From positions 1 to 8,496 of the forward strand of contig JACMMK010000081.1 in assembly GCA_014379045.1 (NCBI GenBank): a stretch of DNA of 8,496 bases. The letters run 5' to 3'. Below, piece by piece: positions 6,394 through 8,496 of the stretch. The notes beneath the pieces are model-generated. The model ran no database searches and had not been told where the DNA came from. It saw only the letters and a list, made by a program, of their open reading frames with translations. Within the stretch, counting starts at the first letter, position 1. Each line of letters starts with the position of its first letter. Source of the stretch: Burkholderiales bacterium. Lineage in GTDB: Bacteria > Pseudomonadota > Gammaproteobacteria > Burkholderiales > CAIKXV01. The position numbers and the translations under genes are program-made.

Positions 6394-7377
6394 CTAGTCG
6401 ACGCGCGCACCGGTTGCGCGCACGACCTTCGCCCAGCGTTCGATCTCGCTGCGGATGAATGCCGCGAACTCGGTCGGCGAGCTCTCGGTGAGTTCCATGC
6501 CTTGCGCCTGTAGCTTCTGACGCACCCCCGGGTCGGCCATCGCCTTGCGAAACTCGCCGTTCAACTGATTGACGATCGGCTCGGGCGTGCCAGCGGGTAC
6601 GGAGAACCCGAACCAGCCGCCGATGTCGAAGCCTGCGACGCCGGTTTCAGCGACGGTCGGCATATCCGGCAGCGAGCTCATTCTTTTTGCCGAAGTCACG
6701 CCCAGCGAGCGCAGCCTGCCGGCCTTGACGAACTCCATCACCACCGGAACGCTGGCGAATGCGACCATCGTCTCGCCCGAGAGCACCGCGTTCACCGACA
6801 GCGGCGTGCTCTTGTAGGGCACGTGCACGAGCTTCGTGCCGGTGATCATGCCGAACAGCTCGCCGGCGATATGCTGGGACGTCCCCGACCCCGCCGACGA
6901 GAACGTGACCTCGCCCGGACGTTTCTTGGCGAGCGCGATCAATTCCTTCGCGGACCGCACCGGCAGCGACGGATGCACGACCATCATGTTCGGATTCGTC
7001 GCGAGCAGGATCACGGGGGTGAAATCGCGGATCGGATCGAAGTTCAACTTTCCGTACAGCGTCGGATTGATGCCGTGCGTGCTGATCGTGGTCAGGAACA
7101 GCGTGTAGCCGTCGGCAGGCGATTTCGCCGCAATCTCAGCGGCGACATTGCCGCCCGCGCCGGGACGGTTGTCGACGACAACCGTCTGCCCCATCTGGCG
7201 CGATAACGGGTCGGCGAGGACACGCGAAATGATGTCGCCGACCGATCCCGGGCCGATCGTCACCAGAATGCGCAGCGGTTTGCCCGGAAACTTCTGCGCC
7301 AGGGCGTTGGGCAACTGCATCGACGCCAGACATAGTGCGGCGATCGACAGGCGCCGGGCAGACAGGTAGTGGTTCAT
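6394..7377 (-). CDS. Bug/TctC family periplasmic solute-binding receptor (second copy)
   Basis: The 327-residue protein has a signal peptide (1-27: ARR, then LSIAALCLASMQL, cleavage after NALA). This is followed by the Bug pattern FPGKPLRILVTIGPGSVGD, VVVDNRPGAGGNVAAEIAA and SPADGYTLFL. Later motifs are VTFSSAGSGTSQHIAGELF and VPYKSTPLSVNAVLSGE, the latter at the ligand loop, and WFGFSVPAGTPEP. Full family length and intact. It is transcribed towards the M20 gene and is clearly diverged from the first copy (different loop residues: SAGSGTSQH here, SAGVGSTAH there), so it is a paralogue rather than a recent duplication. The start ATG is at 7375-7377, with GGA about 9 bases upstream as a weak binding site. 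The upstream divergent region carries a good promoter candidate and a palindrome. Ligand unknown; no TctA/TctB genes adjoin it. Confidence 0.93.
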   Translation of the reverse strand: MNHYLSARRLSIAALCLASMQLPNALAQKFPGKPLRILVTIGPGSVGDIISRVLADPLSRQMGQTVVVDNRPGAGGNVAAEIAAKSPADGYTLFLTTISTHGINPTLYGKLNFDPIRDFTPVILLATNPNMMVVHPSLPVRSAKELIALAKKRPGEVTFSSAGSGTSQHIAGELFGMITGTKLVHVPYKSTPLSVNAVLSGETMVAFASVPVVMEFVKAGRLRSLGVTSAKRMSSLPDMPTVAETGVAGFDIGGWFGFSVPAGTPEPIVNQLNGEFRKAMADPGVRQKLQAQGMELTESSPTEFAAFIRSEIERWAKVVRATGARVD

Positions 7378-7431
7378 CGCAGGGTTTCCGTGCTTGGGCG
7401 CAGTATGGGTCGATGGCAGTGCCGATTCGCC

Positions 7432-7460
7432 ATTGTGGGAGGGATGCGGCGCTGCGGCAA
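7432..7460 (-). promoter_or_regulatory. Candidate sigma-70 promoter for the second Bug receptor gene
   Basis: On the minus strand TTGCCG (7460-7455) and CACAAT (7437-7432) are 17 bases apart and each match the consensus at 4 of 6 positions. Transcription would begin about 48 bases before the ATG. The palindrome at 7485-7506 lies just upstream, at about -70, a common activator position. Confidence 0.4.
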
Positions 7461-7484
7461 CCGTGCGTTGCGCGCGTTGTCGGC

Positions 7485-7506
7485 ATAACGCGCGATCGTG
7501 CGTTAT
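7485..7506. promoter_or_regulatory. Near-perfect 22-bp palindrome, candidate operator in the divergent promoter region
   Basis: Half-sites ATAACGC (7485-7491) and GCGTTAT (7500-7506) are exact inverted repeats. Between them lies the palindrome CGATCG (7493-7498), so 10 of 11 pairs match; only 7492/7499 (G/T) fails. It sits between the diverging second Bug gene and the secreted-protein gene, the only AT-ended symmetrical site of this size noticed in the gap. The protein that binds it is unknown. The nearby IclR-type regulator is a candidate, by location only. Confidence 0.5.
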
Positions 7507-7540
7507 TCGTGGTGTCGGGCGCTACAGCGCTTCGTTTCTC

Positions 7541-7545
7541 GAGGA
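7541..7545 (+). promoter_or_regulatory. Ribosome binding site deciding the start of the proline-rich secreted protein
   Basis: GAGGA ends 7 bases before ATG 7553, which opens a signal peptide. The frame is open further upstream to 7394, but that stretch has no signal-peptide or protein-like character. Confidence 0.7.
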
Positions 7546-7552
7546 CTCCTTC

Positions 7553-8056
7553 ATGCGCGCATTCATTTTCCAATCGATCGCCCTGGCGGGCGCGATGGCC
7601 GTTGCTACATTTGGCGCCGCCGCAGCCGTTGCCGCCGCGCAGCCCGACGCGCCGCGCAATCCCGGATCGTCACGGAATCTGCAACTTCGCGGCGACGAGC
7701 CGAAGCCTCCGGCACAGCAACCGTTCGGATACCCCGGTCCCCAGTCCGGCGGCGCGCGCCAGGTGATCATCATCAATCCGCCGTTGGTTGCACAGCCGGC
7801 GCCGGTGGCACCGCAGCCACCGCTCTCGCAGAGCCAGCGCGACGCTTATTCGCGCGACCCGAGCACGCGCGCGCTGCGGGGTGACGACCCTGCGCCGCCG
7901 GTGCAGCAGTTCGGGTATCCGAGGCACGATGCGAACCGGCAGGTGATCATCATTTCGCCCGGGCCGTCGCAGCCCGTCCCGGGCCCGTCGCAGCCTGTTC
8001 CCGGCCCGGGTTACCCCGGGGTGCCCGGCGAGCCGCTGCCGACGTATCGGCGATGA
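7553..8056 (+). CDS. Secreted proline-rich protein with a duplicated LRGD...QVIII module
   Basis: I do not recognise a family. The 167-residue product begins with a signal peptide (MRAFIF, core SIALAGAMAVATFGAAAAVA, likely cleavage after Ala29), so it is probably periplasmic or exported. The mature part is Pro/Gln/Gly-rich and looks disordered. It contains two copies of a module: LRGDEPKPPAQQPFGYP then ARQVIIINP (45-76), and LRGDDPAPPVQQFGYP then NRQVIIISP (108-136). The second copy is followed by two exact GPSQPVP heptads (137-150) and a GPGYPG tail. There are no cysteines after the signal peptide and no catalytic motif. The gene is divergent from the second Bug receptor. Its last 107 bases overlap, on the opposite strand, the coding end of the IclR gene. 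The ribosome binding site and signal peptide make it a credible gene; function is unknown. Confidence 0.75.
   Translation: MRAFIFQSIALAGAMAVATFGAAAAVAAAQPDAPRNPGSSRNLQLRGDEPKPPAQQPFGYPGPQSGGARQVIIINPPLVAQPAPVAPQPPLSQSQRDAYSRDPSTRALRGDDPAPPVQQFGYPRHDANRQVIIISPGPSQPVPGPSQPVPGPGYPGVPGEPLPTYRR
7676..7960 (+). repeat. Imperfect duplicated coding module in the secreted protein gene
   Basis: Two protein modules, roughly codons 42-76 and 105-136, share LRGD-(E/D)-P-x-P-P-x-Q-Q-(P)-F-G-Y-P and R-Q-V-I-I-I. At DNA level the CAGGTGATCATCAT block is exact at 7760-7773 and 7940-7953. Other parts have diverged, so the duplication is not recent. Confidence 0.7.
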
Positions 8057-8496
8057 GCGCGTCCGGGCGTTGGCGCGCGACGTCGAGCGGTCCCCGGTAG
8101 CCCAGGCGACGCGAGATCTCCGCGGCGGCCGGGAGCAGCGCGTCGACGACGCGTTTCTCGAGTGACGAGGTGACGCGCGCGCTCTGCAGCGCAATCGACA
8201 GCGCTGCCACGGGTCGCGCGTTCGCGTCGAACACCGCGGCGGCGAACGCGGTCACCCCGAGGATCACGCTGTCGCGCGCCACCGCCACTCCGCGGCGTGC
8301 GGTACGCGCGAGTTCGTTGCGCATGCGTTCGAGACTGGTGTCGGTCGCCGCGGTGGCGGCGAGCCGCGGCAACGTCTTCAGACATTGATCGCGCTCGGGC
8401 GGGCACAGTCCGGCGAGGATCGCCTTGCCACTCGCCGAGTCCCACAGCGGCCCACGCTCGCCGAGTTGCAGCGAATGGGCGAGCGGTGACGCCGGA
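7950..8496 (-). CDS. IclR family transcriptional regulator, C-terminal effector-binding part (5' end outside window)
   Basis: The last 181 residues are visible, beginning PASPLAHSLQLGERGPLWDS; the N-terminal winged helix-turn-helix lies beyond base 8496. The effector domain is typical of IclR. SASGKAILAGLCPPE precedes the small-molecule pocket, ARRGVAVARDSVILGVTAFA is the usual R-G-x-A-x-x-x-E/D-x-x-x-G-V motif, and VFDANARPVAALSIALQSAR is the beta-sheet core. The domain closes with AAAEISRRLGYRGP. IclR proteins are dimeric repressors or activators of catabolic genes, often of their neighbours. The chain then continues 45 residues past the usual LGYRGP end, in an Arg/Ala-rich tail to TGA 7952-7950, running antisense into the secreted-protein gene. 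It is likely the regulator of the nearby Bug or hydrolase genes, inferred from location only. Confidence 0.88.
   Translation of the reverse strand, partial: PASPLAHSLQLGERGPLWDSASGKAILAGLCPPERDQCLKTLPRLAATAATDTSLERMRNELARTARRGVAVARDSVILGVTAFAAAVFDANARPVAALSIALQSARVTSSLEKRVVDALLPAAAEISRRLGYRGPLDVARQRPDALIADTSAAARRAPRGNPGREQAATGPGRAATARAK
7961..8002 (+). repeat. Two 21-bp tandem repeats encoding GPSQPVP
   Basis: The units 7961-7981 and 7982-8002 encode identical heptapeptides with differences at third codon positions (CCC/CCT, GTC/GTT, GGG/GGC). This suggests the peptide sequence has been retained while the DNA drifted. Confidence 0.8.

Noticed and set aside
7394..7552. An N-terminal extension of the secreted protein from ATG 7394
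   Set aside because: It would bury the signal peptide and cross the palindrome and promoter region; GAGGA at 7541-7545 supports ATG 7553.

Overview
The window is GC-rich DNA with dense, short-spaced genes. Two periplasmic receptors of the Bug/TctC family, an IclR-type regulator, a DedA-rhodanese fusion and a DoxX protein together point to a betaproteobacterium of the Burkholderiales. That placement is an inference from gene content; the window has no rRNA or other phylogenetic marker, no tRNA, no mobile element and no CRISPR array.

Layout. (1) 3-344 (+): the C-terminal end of an amidohydrolase-3 (YtcJ-like) metal-dependent hydrolase, cut by the window edge. (2) 440-2426 (+): a stress/redox group made of a DedA membrane protein fused to a rhodanese domain, a Dps ferritin-like protein and a small DoxX membrane protein. 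(3) 2541-6334 (+): a probable catabolic group with a three-domain RidA-like protein, a Bug/TctC receptor and an M20 metallohydrolase. (4) 6394-7377 (-): a second Bug/TctC receptor, convergent with the M20 gene. (5) 7378-7552: a divergent promoter region holding a near-perfect 22-bp palindrome. (6) 7553-8056 (+): a secreted proline-rich protein built from a duplicated module. (7) 7950-8496 (-): the C-terminal part of an IclR regulator, whose 3' end overlaps the secreted-protein gene by 107 bp.

The most striking point is in the DedA-rhodanese gene. The rhodanese active-site loop reads Y-C-N-TGA-P-N-E-A-S. The frame then stays open for 47 codons that encode the rest of a normal rhodanese domain, including the GGLDAW motif. 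From memory, the family has a Cys where the TGA falls (CxCPNEAS). A hairpin with a 5-nt CGUGU loop begins 12 bases after the TGA, at a spacing that fits bacterial SECIS elements. This makes a selenocysteine-containing DedA-rhodanese (a C-x-U motif) a real possibility, competing with a point nonsense mutation or a sequencing error. The genome's selABCD status would be the first discriminator.

Functionally, region 2 looks like protection against oxidants and reactive sulfur species. Regions 3, 4 and 7 look like uptake and hydrolysis of an unknown small carboxylate or N-acyl compound: Bug receptors bind the ligand in the periplasm, the M20 enzyme hydrolyses an amide-type bond, and the RidA-like protein may handle a downstream product. 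No TctA/TctB membrane genes are in view, so the transporter partner is unknown.
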